Shown here piece by piece: positions 44,879 through 54,411 of a DNA stretch of 64,000 nucleotides; positions within the stretch are counted from its first letter, which is position 1; every line of letters starts with the position of its first letter. The DNA lies in NCBI GenBank assembly GCA_002358905.1, contig DEPT01000061.1, positions 26,516 through 90,515 on the forward strand, read 5' to 3'. Under the pieces are notes generated by a model that was not told the origin of the DNA, searched no databases, and saw only the letters and a program-made list of their open reading frames with translations. Origin of the DNA: Akkermansiaceae bacterium UBA3385 (GTDB lineage: Bacteria; Verrucomicrobiota; Verrucomicrobiia; Verrucomicrobiales; Akkermansiaceae). Position numbers and translations under genes: made by a program.

Positions 44879-44918
44879 GTTCATTCCAGGAGAATTCCTG
44901 AGAAATCAATCTCCAGCC

Positions 44919-44947
44919 TTGAGTCAAGAATATGTATATGTTAGAAT
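44919..44947 (+). promoter_or_regulatory. menD promoter, leaderless type
   Basis: TTGAGT (44919-44924), 17 bp spacer, TAGAAT (44942-44947), exactly 6 nt before the ATG at 44954. Confidence 0.75.
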
Positions 44948-44953
44948 ACCGCT

Positions 44954-46555
44954 ATGGTAAGCGAAAAAACTGTGGTGCAGGAACTGGTGGCATTGATGCT
45001 GGCACATGGAATCACACGAGCAGTTCTGTGCCCGGGAAGCCGGAATTCGCCTATAGTGGCAACCTTAGCAGAATCACCACATGTCGCATGCCACAGCGTC
45101 ACCGATGAACGCAGCGCCGGTTTTGTTGCTCTTGGCTGGGCACAGGAAACAGGTGAGCCTGTGGCCGTAGTTGTCACCTCCGGCAGCGCCGTACTCAATC
45201 TTCATCCGGCTGTTGCTGAAGCCTATTATCGCAAAACGCCCCTGCTCATCATCTCAGCAGACAGGCCAGCTTCCTGGATTGGTCAGAATGATGGACAAAC
45301 ACTACCTCAGCCGGGCGCATTCCAAACATTAGTACGTTTTGCAGCACAGGTGCCAGAAAACGATGTCTGGCATGCGAATCGAGTTATCAATGAAGCGATG
45401 CTGGCCCTTCGGCACCGCGGCGGTGGTCCAGTACACCTGAATGTGCCTCTCTCTGAACCATTTTTTGGCATGGTAGATACAGATTTACCGCCAGTGCGTG
45501 TTATTCAACGCACAGAAGCCAACAGAATGAACGCCGATGAGGAAGACGCTTTGTTAGAAGAAGTTTCAATACTTCCGCGCCGTCTGGTTCTACTTGGGCA
45601 ACAGGATAAGCCTTCCCCTCTCCTGGCGAAGCTGGCAGCGGAGAAACAGTTCTGTCTCGTTGGTGAGCACATTGCAAATGCTGATTTCGCGGATTGTTGC
45701 AGGCCAGATACCATTATAGGAGCCCAGCCCGATGCCTCATGGAGCCCGGATTTACTCATTACATGCGGAGGGGATGTCATTTCCAAACGGCTGAAGAAGC
45801 TGCTGCGCACGCATCCTCCAAAGGCACACTGGCACATTTCTGCAGATGGTGAAATAGTGGATACATTCTGTGCACTCACCCGAGTACTGGAAGGCGAAGC
45901 CGATGAATTCTGGGAATTACTACTGGCTTTTGCCGAAGAAGGAGATGCAAGTTACCGGAGCAGGTGGCAGGCTTCCCCTGCATCGCTGCCAGATCATGAA
46001 TTCAGCGGTATGAAATTCGTGGGCAATGTGATGACTCATCTTCCAGAAGGTTGTGTACTGCATCTGGGAAACAGCTCCGCCGTTCGCTATGCTCAGCTCT
46101 TCTCCCTTCCTCATGGGGTGCAGGTTGAATGCAATCGCGGAGTAAACGGCATTGAAGGCAGCGTGTCAACTGCAGCCGGTCATGCTCTTGCTACACCAGA
46201 TAAACAGCATTTCCTCATTATTGGTGATTTGAGCATATTCTACGATTTGAACGGACTGCTCATAGCACAGCAATGCCCAAACCTCAGAATCCTGTTATTG
46301 AACAATCAGGAAGGTGGTATTTTCGGCACTCTGCCAGGCATGTCCGAATGCGCCGCCATCCGCGCACCGCATACCGAAAGTATCATGAGTTGGTGCGGTT
46401 GCAACTTCCGTTGCCTGCAGGTAATCCAAGACGCACAATGGGAAGAAGCGCTGAAACTTCTGCTTTCCAACAATCCGGGACCGGTGCTGGTGGAAGTTTT
46501 CACCGAAACGGAGCAGGATGCTGCCATCCTGAAGGAATTTTACAACAAACATTAA
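44954..46555 (+). CDS. menD: 2-succinyl-5-enolpyruvyl-6-hydroxy-3-cyclohexene-1-carboxylate synthase (MenD)
   Basis: ThDP-dependent enzyme of menaquinone synthesis that joins 2-oxoglutarate to isochorismate. 533 residues with [20 protein letters not shown] (ThDP glutamate), and the C-terminal ThDP/metal motif [12 protein letters not shown]...[10 protein letters not shown]. First gene of menD-menB-menC. The gap to menB is 5 nt. Confidence 0.94.
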   Translation: MVSEKTVVQELVALMLAHGITRAVLCPGSRNSPIVATLAESPHVACHSVTDERSAGFVALGWAQETGEPVAVVVTSGSAVLNLHPAVAEAYYRKTPLLIISADRPASWIGQNDGQTLPQPGAFQTLVRFAAQVPENDVWHANRVINEAMLALRHRGGGPVHLNVPLSEPFFGMVDTDLPPVRVIQRTEANRMNADEEDALLEEVSILPRRLVLLGQQDKPSPLLAKLAAEKQFCLVGEHIANADFADCCRPDTIIGAQPDASWSPDLLITCGGDVISKRLKKLLRTHPPKAHWHISADGEIVDTFCALTRVLEGEADEFWELLLAFAEEGDASYRSRWQASPASLPDHEFSGMKFVGNVMTHLPEGCVLHLGNSSAVRYAQLFSLPHGVQVECNRGVNGIEGSVSTAAGHALATPDKQHFLIIGDLSIFYDLNGLLIAQQCPNLRILLLNNQEGGIFGTLPGMSECAAIRAPHTESIMSWCGCNFRCLQVIQDAQWEEALKLLLSNNPGPVLVEVFTETEQDAAILKEFYNKH

Positions 46556-46560
46556 AAAAT

Positions 46561-47379
46561 ATGAAACGCGAGTGGACCATCATCAAGGAATATAAGGACA
46601 TCATCTTCGATAAATACAACAGCATTGCCCGTATCACCATCAACCGCGAGCGCTACCGCAACGCCTTTACCCCGCTGACCACGGCAGAAATGAGTGATGC
46701 TCTGAGACTCTGCCGAGAAATGCAGGATATCTCTGTGGTCGTGCTCACGGGTGCTGGCGACACGGCCTTCTGTGCCGGAGGTGACATGAATGTGAAAGGG
46801 CGCGGAGGCTATGTTGATACTGAAGGCATTCCGAGACTTTCCGTATTGGATGTACAGAAGCAAATCCGCTCCCTCCCCAAACCAGTTATCGCAGCGGTGA
46901 ATGGCTTTGCCATCGGCGGAGGCCACGTTCTGCATGTTGTCTGTGACCTGTCCATTGCCTCTGAAAACGCCATTTTTGGACAGACTGGTCCGAGGGTGGG
47001 CAGTTTCGATGCCGGATTCGGCTCCTCGTACATGGCACGTTGCATCGGCCAGAAGAAAACGAGAGAAATCTGGTTTCTCTGCCGCAAATATAATGCACAG
47101 GAAGCACTGGAAATGGGACTCGTCAATAAAGTAGTTCCCCTCGACCAGCTGGAAGATGAATATGTGCAATGGGCCGAAGAAATGATGCAGCATTCTCCTA
47201 TAGCCCTGCGCCTTATCAAGGCCGGTCTCAATGCGGAACTGGATGGACAGGCTGGTATTCAGGAGCTGGCAGGAGATGCCACTATGCTTTTCTACATGTG
47301 TGATGAAGCACATGAAGGTTCCAAGGCTTTCCTGGAAAAGCGCAAGCCGGACTACTCCAAGTATCCGAAACTTCCCTGA
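46561..47379 (+). CDS. menB: 1,4-dihydroxy-2-naphthoyl-CoA synthase (MenB)
   Basis: Crotonase-fold enzyme that closes the naphthoate ring. 272 residues with [29 protein letters not shown] (oxyanion hole) and [19 protein letters not shown], characteristic of MenB. The frame is open about 100 codons upstream within menD; the start at 46561 fits the family. Its TGA overlaps the menC ATG by 1 nt. Confidence 0.95.
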   Translation: MKREWTIIKEYKDIIFDKYNSIARITINRERYRNAFTPLTTAEMSDALRLCREMQDISVVVLTGAGDTAFCAGGDMNVKGRGGYVDTEGIPRLSVLDVQKQIRSLPKPVIAAVNGFAIGGGHVLHVVCDLSIASENAIFGQTGPRVGSFDAGFGSSYMARCIGQKKTREIWFLCRKYNAQEALEMGLVNKVVPLDQLEDEYVQWAEEMMQHSPIALRLIKAGLNAELDGQAGIQELAGDATMLFYMCDEAHEGSKAFLEKRKPDYSKYPKLP

Positions 47380-48401
47380 TGCAGCTGATAGATGCAGCCC
47401 CATTGATGCGTTTCCCTCACCCCATAAAGGTGCGATGGAAAAGGCGTATATTACATTTCAGAAAACCGGCCACCACATCGCGCGGAGCTCTGGCTGAAAG
47501 AGTCACCTACACCATTGAAGCGATAACCTATCAAGGTTCAGGATATGGTGAATGCTGCATTATGCCAGGACTTTTGCCGCCCCCCACAGCAGAAGAGCTG
47601 GATTACTGGTGCCGGGAAGTGGAGCAGCGGCAGGGCTTACTCGACATTCAAGCACCCTCGCCCATTCAATTCGGGCTGGAATGTGCCCTGATGAATGCTC
47701 TACAACCAGATAAGGCAATATGGGACACCCCCTTTTCCCGAGGAGAAGAAAGCATTCCCATTCACCATCTCATCTGGATGGATACAGCAGACAATATGTT
47801 GAAATCAATGGAAGAAGGAATTCTAATGGGGTTCAACTGTCTGAAAATGAAAGTGGGGGCACTTCCCTTCGAGCAGGAGATAGAGCTATTGCGACATGCC
47901 AGGGATTCTTATCCACATGTCGAGCTTCGTCTGGATGCTAATGGAGCATTCAGCCAGGATGACGTTCTTCACAAGCTGAATGCTCTTGCAGAGTTAAATA
48001 TAGCATACATAGAACAGCCTATACGCCCGGGACAATGGCGGCAACTTGCTGATTTGTGCCAGCATTCGCCTATCCCCATCGCTCTGGATGAAGAACTCAT
48101 TGGCGCGGATGTAGAAAAACTGCTTGATACAGTTCATCCGCAGGCAATCGTCATCAAACCCTCTCTCCATGGAGGCCTGATAAAAGCCCAGAACTGGGCA
48201 TTGCAGGCTGAAAGCAGAAATATTGACTGGTGGGTCAATTCTGCTCTGGAAAGTAACACAGGACTGGATGCACTGGCAGAATGGAGCGCCTATGCAGCGC
48301 CGGGTAAACTGCAGGGACTCAGTAAGGGTAACCTCTTCATTGATGACGCGCCCGGAAAAGTTCATTTACTTGGCAACAGCTTGAAAATGGAAGAAATCTG
48401 A
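47379..48401 (+). CDS. menC: o-Succinylbenzoate synthase (MenC)
   Basis: Enolase-superfamily dehydratase of menaquinone synthesis. 340 residues with the Lys pair LKMKVG, metal-binding LDANGAF, IEQP and ALDEEL, and the second catalytic lysine in IKPSLHGG. Third gene of the men operon; menF, menE, menH and menA are not in the window. Confidence 0.93.
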   Translation: MQLIDAAPLMRFPHPIKVRWKRRILHFRKPATTSRGALAERVTYTIEAITYQGSGYGECCIMPGLLPPPTAEELDYWCREVEQRQGLLDIQAPSPIQFGLECALMNALQPDKAIWDTPFSRGEESIPIHHLIWMDTADNMLKSMEEGILMGFNCLKMKVGALPFEQEIELLRHARDSYPHVELRLDANGAFSQDDVLHKLNALAELNIAYIEQPIRPGQWRQLADLCQHSPIPIALDEELIGADVEKLLDTVHPQAIVIKPSLHGGLIKAQNWALQAESRNIDWWVNSALESNTGLDALAEWSAYAAPGKLQGLSKGNLFIDDAPGKVHLLGNSLKMEEI

Positions 48402-48449
48402 TAGAAAGCTTGAACAATTCACGTACATTTTGTGTCAACAAGTACAATC

Positions 48450-49400
48450 ATGAGCAGAATTATAACACTTAGCTCGGTCATGGCTTTAGCCATGAGTACG
48501 CCTATGCTTATGGCAAATAACGCCCCTGCGCTGCGTGCAATGCCTGCAGGTCTTGCCCCTGCACAGGTTCGGGGAAACTGCGACCTGATGGCATCCAACA
48601 CAGTCAGTGCTTCTTTCGTTGGTCTGCGAGACCTCGCCGTTCAGCGTATCGACCAAACGGAGCCCACATCCGTGCAAGTCGCCGTGTTCCAGGTAATTAA
48701 TAATCTCGCCTATCGTCGTTTTAATCGTATTGGCGATGGACAGCTTGTACCCGGCATGCAGTTCACTATCGCCATGAACAAGGAGCTGCCCGGGCAGCCG
48801 GCAGAAAATGTTGATACCATTTCCACATTGCAACCAGGCGAAGAAGTAGCCATGCGAGTTGACCACCTGTACCTGATTACCGGGCAGGAGGGGGAATCTA
48901 TTCGCGTGTGCGCTCGTCTTGCACGCCGCAATGCACAAGCCGCATACACCCCTGCTGCACCTGCGCCCCTGCCCATTCCCGGAACCCAGCAGACTGCAAC
49001 CGGCAATATGCTCAACGGCATGCAGTACACCAGTAGCAGTTCTTCATTCTCCATGACAACTGGAGCCAATGGTCAGATGCAGACTGTACAGACCAGCCGC
49101 TATTATGATTCGACTACGGGCGAAGTAAAGACCCGCATGCTGATTAACGGCGTAGAGGTTGACCCTGTAACCAAGCAACCCCTGGCCCAGGCCGCCCTCC
49201 CCGCCCCTGCACCAGTGAGCGAAAGCCAGGCTCAACAGGAAGCTGCCGAGGACGAAAACGATGATACCATTGTAGAACACAATAACAATCCCATCGTACA
49301 ACCGGGCGATGCCCCCATTGCCACACCGGAAACGACACCCAGCCCTGAGCCGGCGCCTGTTTCCACGGAAGGCCAGCTGGAAGACTCCGATAACTTCTGA
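48450..49400 (+). CDS. Secreted protein with Pro/Ala/Glu-rich C-terminus, unknown function, 316 aa
   Basis: Signal peptide-like start (SRIITLSSVMALAMSTPMLMA). Residues ~45-165 form a folded domain; the rest is low complexity, rich in Pro, Ala, Glu and Gln, probably disordered. A middle stretch (QTSRYYDSTTGEVKTRMLINGVEVD) looks like a beta-hairpin. A GTG six codons upstream (48432) is an alternative start. A TACAAT box (48443-48448) directly precedes the ATG. Confidence 0.65.
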   Translation: MSRIITLSSVMALAMSTPMLMANNAPALRAMPAGLAPAQVRGNCDLMASNTVSASFVGLRDLAVQRIDQTEPTSVQVAVFQVINNLAYRRFNRIGDGQLVPGMQFTIAMNKELPGQPAENVDTISTLQPGEEVAMRVDHLYLITGQEGESIRVCARLARRNAQAAYTPAAPAPLPIPGTQQTATGNMLNGMQYTSSSSSFSMTTGANGQMQTVQTSRYYDSTTGEVKTRMLINGVEVDPVTKQPLAQAALPAPAPVSESQAQQEAAEDENDDTIVEHNNNPIVQPGDAPIATPETTPSPEPAPVSTEGQLEDSDNF

Positions 49401-49423
49401 TTTTTTTCAAAACAACCCCCAAG

Positions 49424-49455
49424 AACACCACCTGACTGCCAGGTGGTGTTTTTTA
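49424..49455 (+). terminator. Rho-independent terminator
   Basis: 11 bp perfect stem (49424-49434 with 49440-49450), 5 nt loop, T-run. Confidence 0.9.
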
Positions 49456-49480
49456 CTTTATCCACCACGACAGGCTGTGG

Positions 49481-49486
49481 TATACT
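49481..49486 (+). promoter_or_regulatory. -10 element of the umuD-like gene, leaderless type
   Basis: TATACT with only 6 nt to the ATG at 49493. The -35 region is poor (TTATCC at 49458). I do not see a convincing LexA box. Confidence 0.5.
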
Positions 49487-49492
49487 GCGCAC

Positions 49493-49894
49493 ATGGCAGA
49501 AGACCCCCGAATCCCGTTTTTTTCAGAAGGCGTTGCAGCTGGATTTCCCTCGCCCGCAGTAGGAGAAGTGAATGGGACTCTGGATTTAAATGAGCTTTGT
49601 GTCCGTCACCCCGCAGCCACCTATTTTGTGAGAGCCCGCGGTGACAGCATGAATGGAGCTGGAATTGAAGATGGAGATGTTCTCGTCGTTGACCGCAGTC
49701 TCTCAGTAAACAGTGGCGCAATTATCATCGCCGCCTTAAATGGAGAGTTTACCGTAAAAAGGCTTGAAATACAAGGAGACCGCGTACGGCTTCTGCCTGA
49801 AAATCCAGCTTACTCACCCATCGAGATTTCTGAAAACAGCGGTGCTGAATTTTTTGGAACAGTCACCTTTGTCATCAAAAAAATTAAAGCATGA
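49493..49894 (+). CDS. umuD: UmuD-like S24 self-cleaving peptidase
   Basis: 133 residues. The cleavage-site region AAGFPSPA matches UmuD, which cuts at a Cys-Gly bond; here it would be Ala16-Gly17. The Ser/Lys dyad is present: Ser52 in RGDSMNG and Lys89 in FTVKRL, with the same 37-residue spacing as in E. coli UmuD. In the SOS response UmuD' joins UmuC to form DNA polymerase V. No umuC lies beside it, since infC follows on the other strand. It could serve a polymerase encoded elsewhere or act as a small LexA-like switch, though no DNA-binding domain is present. Confidence 0.88.
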   Translation: MAEDPRIPFFSEGVAAGFPSPAVGEVNGTLDLNELCVRHPAATYFVRARGDSMNGAGIEDGDVLVVDRSLSVNSGAIIIAALNGEFTVKRLEIQGDRVRLLPENPAYSPIEISENSGAEFFGTVTFVIKKIKA

Positions 49895-49895
49895 A

Positions 49896-49923
49896 CCCCG
49901 CATACGGCTATCCGTATGCGGGG
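49896..49923. terminator. Hairpin between convergent umuD and infC
   Basis: 12 bp perfect stem (49896-49907 with 49912-49923) with a 4 nt loop, without a strong T-run on the + strand. On the minus strand an A/T-rich stretch follows about 10 nt later. Confidence 0.6.
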
Positions 49924-49952
49924 CTAAATAAATACCCAGGAGAGAGTGTTCT

Positions 49953-50672
49953 TTATTCCTCCTCTGCGTCGAATTCGTCGGACTCAGCGTCGAAGTCAGC
50001 TTCCTCGTATTTCTTGAACTTCTTCACGCGCTGGGCAGCAGGCAGCGGCGCGAGTACCATAGTCACAGTATTGCCGGCCAACTTAGCAGCCTGGTCTACC
50101 TGACCCATGGTCTTCATATCTTCCACAACCTTGGCCATAACCTCCAGGCCCAATTCACGGTGTGCATTTTCACGATTGCGGAAACGCAACTGGAAACGAA
50201 CCTTGTGACCATGGTCAAGGAACTGCTCTGTTCGGGCCATCTTGACGTTATAATCATTAACGTCCGTACCGACACGAAGCTTAACTTCCTTCATCTTGGT
50301 CACTTTGGACTTATTATTCTTCTGCAACTTAGCCTGCATATACTTAAACTTACCATAATCGATAAGTCTGCATACAGGCGGGTCTGCATTCGGTGCTACC
50401 TCTACGAGGTCCAACCCGATTTCCTTGGCCTTAGCGAGAGCATCGCGGGTGGCCATGACGCCGAGCTGATCACCTTTCGCGGTGACGACTCGTACCTTGG
50501 GAGCGCGAATCCGGTCATTGACACGAATCTGCGGGGTCTTGTTACCGCCCTTGTCGCGCTGCTGGCGATTAGCGGGATTATTTGGTTTCTGGGGGGCTGC
50601 CACTTGTGTGTGTTCTTGGTTTATTCCTGGGGTTCTGCTGCTGCAGAGTGGCTCTTCGTCCACCCTGCACAC
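49953..50672 (-). CDS. infC: Translation initiation factor IF-3
   Basis: Binds the 30S subunit and controls start-codon selection. The IF-3 N domain (IRVNDRIRAPKVRVV...KAKEIGLDLVEVAPNADPPVCRLIDYGKFKY) and C domain (KEVKLRVGTDVNDYNVKMARTEQFLDHGHKV) are complete, followed by an acidic tail rich in Asp/Glu. The start is uncertain: 50672 gives 239 residues with an atypical N-terminus; a GTG at 50603 gives a more normal length. IF-3 genes often use rare starts. It follows thrS by 14 nt; rpmI and rplT, the usual next genes, are absent. Confidence 0.92.
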   Translation of the reverse strand: MCRVDEEPLCSSRTPGINQEHTQVAAPQKPNNPANRQQRDKGGNKTPQIRVNDRIRAPKVRVVTAKGDQLGVMATRDALAKAKEIGLDLVEVAPNADPPVCRLIDYGKFKYMQAKLQKNNKSKVTKMKEVKLRVGTDVNDYNVKMARTEQFLDHGHKVRFQLRFRNRENAHRELGLEVMAKVVEDMKTMGQVDQAAKLAGNTVTMVLAPLPAAQRVKKFKKYEEADFDAESDEFDAEEE

Positions 50673-50686
50673 AGCGGAAAATGTAT

Positions 50687-52606
50687 TTATTGTTCTTTCA
50701 CTTCAGGCTGAAGTGCCGGGCGAATGAGACGCTGGCTGATTTCCTGCTCAAGGGCTTCAATGAACTCATCTACACCCATGGTTCCAACTACATCGAGCTC
50801 GCGATGGCGAACGCTGACCTTACCTTCCTCGGCCTCACGCTGACCTACGACCAGCATATACGGAACGCGATCCAGACGGGCATTGCGAATCTTGGCCCCA
50901 ATCTTATCGGGGGCATCATCCAGCTTGACGCGGATAAACTTGTTTGCAAGCTTGGCGCGAAGCTGCTCCGCAAAGTCTGCAACCTTGTCAGAAATGGGCA
51001 GCACTCTCACCTGTTCAGGAGCAAGCCATGTGGGGAACTTACCGGCGAAATGTTCGATAAGCAGGCCAGTGAAGCGCTCCATAGAGCCGAAGGGTGCGCG
51101 GTGAATCATGACCGGACGATGAGGCTTGTTATCGGCTCCCGTGTAGGTAAGGTCAAAACGCTCCGGCAGATTATAGTCGACCTGTACAGTGCCAAGCTGC
51201 CAATCACGCCCGATTACGTCGCGTACGATGAAGTCAATCTTCGGGCCGTAGAAAGCAGCTTCATTCTCGGCCTCGATGTAATCAAAACCTTCCTCGGTAA
51301 GCACTTCGCGGAGAGCCTGTTCCGAAAGTTTCCAATTTTCGATACTGCCAACATACTTGGAATCAGTGTATTCCTTGTCACGCAAAGAAAGACGAACGCG
51401 ATAATCATTCATCTGCAGCGTACCGAGAATATGCTTCACGATACCAATGCACTGCTGCACTTCGGCCTTAATCTGATCAGGACGGCAGAAGATGTGAGCA
51501 TCATCCTGAGTAAAGCCGCGCACGCGGGTCATACCACCCAGCTCACCGCTCTGTTCCCAGCGATACACTGTACCGAATTCAGCAAGACGCACCGGCAGGT
51601 CGCGATAGGAATGCGGGTCATTCGCATAAATACGGATATGGTGGGGGCAATTCATCGGCTTGAGCATGAAACCGCTGATGGTTCGGGTATCAAGCGCATT
51701 GAAGAGATCAGCGCAAGAAGCGTTTTCATCGCGCAGACGCTTGAAATCATCCGGGTCAGGAATCGGCGGGAACTGGCTCTCCTTGTAATGCTCCCAGTGA
51801 CCGGAAGTCATGTACAAATCCAGCTTGCCGATGTTCGGCGTAAATACCTGAGAGTAGCCGATACGGTCAAGTTCCTCAGTAATGAAGTCCTGAAGCTCTC
51901 GGCGGATAATTGCACCTTTGGGCTTCCAGAGTACAAGGCCCTGGCCTACCATTTCATCAATGGTGAACAGGCCCATCTCGCGGCCAAGGCGACGGTGGTC
52001 ACGCTTCTTGGCTTCCTCCAGACGGGCGAGATGTTCATCAAGCTGGGTCCGGTTCGGGAAACAAGTGCCGTAAATGCGCTGCAGACGGGGGCCGTTAGCA
52101 TCGCCCATATAATAGGCCGAAGCAACGCTCATAATCTTGAATGCCTTGCAATTGCCGGTACGGCCAACATGAGGACCTGCACACAGGTCCGTAAACTCAC
52201 CATTGCGGAAAATGGAGATTTCTTCCCCTTCGGGGATACGGTTCAACAAATCCACCTTGAACTTGGAAGCCACGTCACGAGGACCACCTGCACCAAGCTC
52301 ACCGCTCTGAGCCATTGCCATGGCCTCATCACGAGTTACGGTAGTTCGTTCAAAATTCTGGTTCTCCTTGACTATCTTCTTCATTTCCGCCTCAATCAGC
52401 TCAAACTCGGCGGTGGAGATATTGTGGTCAAGTTCAATGTCGTAGTAGAAGCCATTCTCAATGGCAGGGCCGGCAGCCAGCTGAGCCTGCGGCCAGATAC
52501 GGCAAATGGCAGCGGCCAGCACATGCGCACAAGAGTGGCGCAGACGCTCAAGGTCGCTTGCCTGGTTGCGTTCTTCCAGGGTCTTACGTTCTTTCGGTTC
52601 AGACAT
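50687..52606 (-). CDS. thrS: Threonyl-tRNA synthetase lacking the TGS domain
   Basis: 639 residues. The editing-domain motif HSCAHVL is at about residue 24, instead of about 70 in E. coli, so the N-terminal TGS domain is missing. The editing domain (FYYDIELDH, FTDLCAGPHV) and class II catalytic core (MLKPMNCPHH, GFTQDDAHIFC, FYGPKIDF, and the C-terminal anticodon domain with FPTWLAPEQVRVL) are complete. An insertion of about 25 residues (around PPIPDPDDFKRLRDENAS) precedes motif 2. It is followed by infC. Confidence 0.94.
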   Translation of the reverse strand: MSEPKERKTLEERNQASDLERLRHSCAHVLAAAICRIWPQAQLAAGPAIENGFYYDIELDHNISTAEFELIEAEMKKIVKENQNFERTTVTRDEAMAMAQSGELGAGGPRDVASKFKVDLLNRIPEGEEISIFRNGEFTDLCAGPHVGRTGNCKAFKIMSVASAYYMGDANGPRLQRIYGTCFPNRTQLDEHLARLEEAKKRDHRRLGREMGLFTIDEMVGQGLVLWKPKGAIIRRELQDFITEELDRIGYSQVFTPNIGKLDLYMTSGHWEHYKESQFPPIPDPDDFKRLRDENASCADLFNALDTRTISGFMLKPMNCPHHIRIYANDPHSYRDLPVRLAEFGTVYRWEQSGELGGMTRVRGFTQDDAHIFCRPDQIKAEVQQCIGIVKHILGTLQMNDYRVRLSLRDKEYTDSKYVGSIENWKLSEQALREVLTEEGFDYIEAENEAAFYGPKIDFIVRDVIGRDWQLGTVQVDYNLPERFDLTYTGADNKPHRPVMIHRAPFGSMERFTGLLIEHFAGKFPTWLAPEQVRVLPISDKVADFAEQLRAKLANKFIRVKLDDAPDKIGAKIRNARLDRVPYMLVVGQREAEEGKVSVRHRELDVVGTMGVDEFIEALEQEISQRLIRPALQPEVKEQ

Positions 52607-52707
52607 ATCTTGCTAAGTGAGCCCCTAATATCACCTTTTCAGCCACATTTTTCAAGCTTAATCAATGGCAACAGGGCAAAAATCATATTTTTTTCTCGTT
52701 TTTTAGG

Positions 52708-53583
52708 TTATTTGGACTTTTTACGATATCCAGGAAGACCACCGCAACGAGCTCGCCGGCGCGTTCGTAACGAGTTCAAATGCACTTTTATTCTGCGAAA
52801 AGGATGCATAAGGAGATGCACAATGCCAGATACATTATTATATGTATAAGGTGCTCTTTTACACGAATACTGCGCTTCCGCCGAAGCAACACCTCCGATT
52901 TCTGATACAGCAGCGCCCTGATCGACAAGCACTGGATACAATGCATATATCTTCACCCCCTGCTCTGCAGGAAGATAATTTCTGTACATAGAATCAATTG
53001 CCCGGTATCGGGACAGCCATTCCCAGACATCTGCCTCTACTGGCAGCAGCGATAGCACCTTATCGTACATGCTGGCTGGCAGGATGTATCCATGTGTAGC
53101 CAGAACCCCCTCAACCTGCCACACATCCACGCCCCTGCCCGGCATGACAAGGCGGCCATACGGCACAGGCTTATTATACCCGAGATAGAGCATGTAATCT
53201 CCGGAAAGCTTTTCCAAAGCCTGAGATAAGAGCTCCATGGATGCTGCATCGGTTCTGACGACAGCATCGTCTTCCATAATCAACACATTTCGCCAGCCTG
53301 CAGCCTTTGCATGCTCTATAGCCTTGCGATGTGACAAAGCACAGCCGGCCGTTCCTCCCCAGAATCGCGCACGTTCTCCCGTTCGAGAAGTAAACCACGG
53401 GAGTTCTCCATACCCGGGAAGAGCTCTTCCTAACACAGCACTTAAACGCAGAACTTTATCTACGGGAAGAGCTTCCGCATTATCCTTTATAAACGACTCG
53501 TATCGCTCGATGCTGGAATCCAGGTTAATCACCAGGATTCCATCTATGGCAGACCAGACAGGATGGTTCTTTTGTGCTTGCAT
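52708..53583 (-). CDS. Family 25 glycosyltransferase (LPS-type)
   Basis: 291 residues with the GT25 motifs INLDSSIERYESF, GCALSHRKAIEHA and LIMEDDAVV (EDD metal motif). Enzymes of this family add galactose or glucose to lipooligosaccharide, or modify collagen-like proteins. It ends in a basic tail (KVHLNSLRTRRRARC). Last gene of the minus-strand sugar-nucleotide operon, 23 nt after the cupin gene. Confidence 0.85.
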   Translation of the reverse strand: MQAQKNHPVWSAIDGILVINLDSSIERYESFIKDNAEALPVDKVLRLSAVLGRALPGYGELPWFTSRTGERARFWGGTAGCALSHRKAIEHAKAAGWRNVLIMEDDAVVRTDAASMELLSQALEKLSGDYMLYLGYNKPVPYGRLVMPGRGVDVWQVEGVLATHGYILPASMYDKVLSLLPVEADVWEWLSRYRAIDSMYRNYLPAEQGVKIYALYPVLVDQGAAVSEIGGVASAEAQYSCKRAPYTYNNVSGIVHLLMHPFRRIKVHLNSLRTRRRARCGGLPGYRKKSK

Positions 53584-53606
53584 GCTGGCAGAAAATTCAC
53601 AGTTTC

Positions 53607-53981
53607 TTAATCCACGCGACCGTAATCATCGGTAAAACGCTCGATGTCCTCTTCAGACAAATAGCTCCCCATCTGCACCTCGATGAGAGCCAGCGGCGCC
53701 GTGCCCTGATTACTAAGACGATGAACGGAACCACGGGGAATCATAATAGATTCACCCACATTCAAATGCACAATGTTGTTATCGCAGCTCACCGTAGCCA
53801 CACCTTCAGTCACAATCCAACGTTCTGTCCGGTACTGATGACGCTGCAAGGATATACGACCTCCGGGATATACCAGAAGCTTCTTGACAACCACATGAGA
53901 CTGCAAGTCCAGGACCTGCCATTCTCCCCAGGGGCGTTCCCCCTTTTCCCCCACCGTATATGTTATGCACGACTCTTTCAT
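53607..53981 (-). CDS. Cupin of the mannose-6-phosphate isomerase type II family
   Basis: 124-residue single cupin resembling the C-terminal domain of bifunctional mannose-1-P guanylyltransferase/isomerase (AlgA/ManC): ERPWGEWQVLD, GGRISLQRHQYRTERWIVTEG, and the ending YLSEEDIERFTDDYGR. Metal ligands (Gln, His, Glu, His) are visible. It could isomerise a sugar phosphate feeding the adjacent nucleotidylyltransferases. Its start overlaps the upstream gene by 4 nt. Confidence 0.8.
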   Translation of the reverse strand: MKESCITYTVGEKGERPWGEWQVLDLQSHVVVKKLLVYPGGRISLQRHQYRTERWIVTEGVATVSCDNNIVHLNVGESIMIPRGSVHRLSNQGTAPLALIEVQMGSYLSEEDIERFTDDYGRVD

Positions 53982-54397
53982 TTACCGATAGTTTGTCGAA
54001 TACTGGTTGTTGAACGCTCCGGCAAATTACCGTGCGGAATGCGGGAACTCGTCACATACTTAATACCCTTCGATTCGACAAATGCCTTTTTTTCATCACT
54101 GGTTCCATCAGAATTAACGAAGAAAATATCAGGCTTCACTTCATCCAGCAAAGGCGCAAAGTCCAGTATTTTCCCAGTATCCGGGCCAATATAAACCTTC
54201 TTTACAAAACGTATAGCCTCCAGCATATATTTACGTTCATCTTCGGAATACATGGTCTTGCGATTCTTCAAGGCCATTACCGTAGCGTCCGAACCGATAG
54301 ATACATAAACATCACCGTAGCTGGCAGCTTCCTCCAGGAAAGCAATATGCCCACTATGAAGGACATCAAAACAACCAGAAACAAATACCTTAGACAT
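53978..54397 (-). CDS. Cytidylyltransferase-like nucleotidylyltransferase, 139 aa
   Basis: Single-domain nucleotidylyltransferase with VFVSGCFDVLHSGHIAFLEEA (HxGH motif) and the STTSIRQTI ending typical of the TagD/RfaE/glycerol-3-P cytidylyltransferase group. It would activate a sugar phosphate or polyol phosphate with CTP or ATP. A second such domain is in the preceding gene, fused to a kinase-like domain. The 3' end overlaps the cupin gene by 4 nt. Confidence 0.85.
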   Translation of the reverse strand: MSKVFVSGCFDVLHSGHIAFLEEAASYGDVYVSIGSDATVMALKNRKTMYSEDERKYMLEAIRFVKKVYIGPDTGKILDFAPLLDEVKPDIFFVNSDGTSDEKKAFVESKGIKYVTSSRIPHGNLPERSTTSIRQTIGK

Positions 54398-54411
54398 ATC
54401 TTCAATAATTC

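Noticed and set aside
50582..52849. 755-codon open frame on the + strand opposite thrS
   Set aside because: Antisense shadow of ThrRS and infC; it crosses several real gene boundaries and shows no motif.
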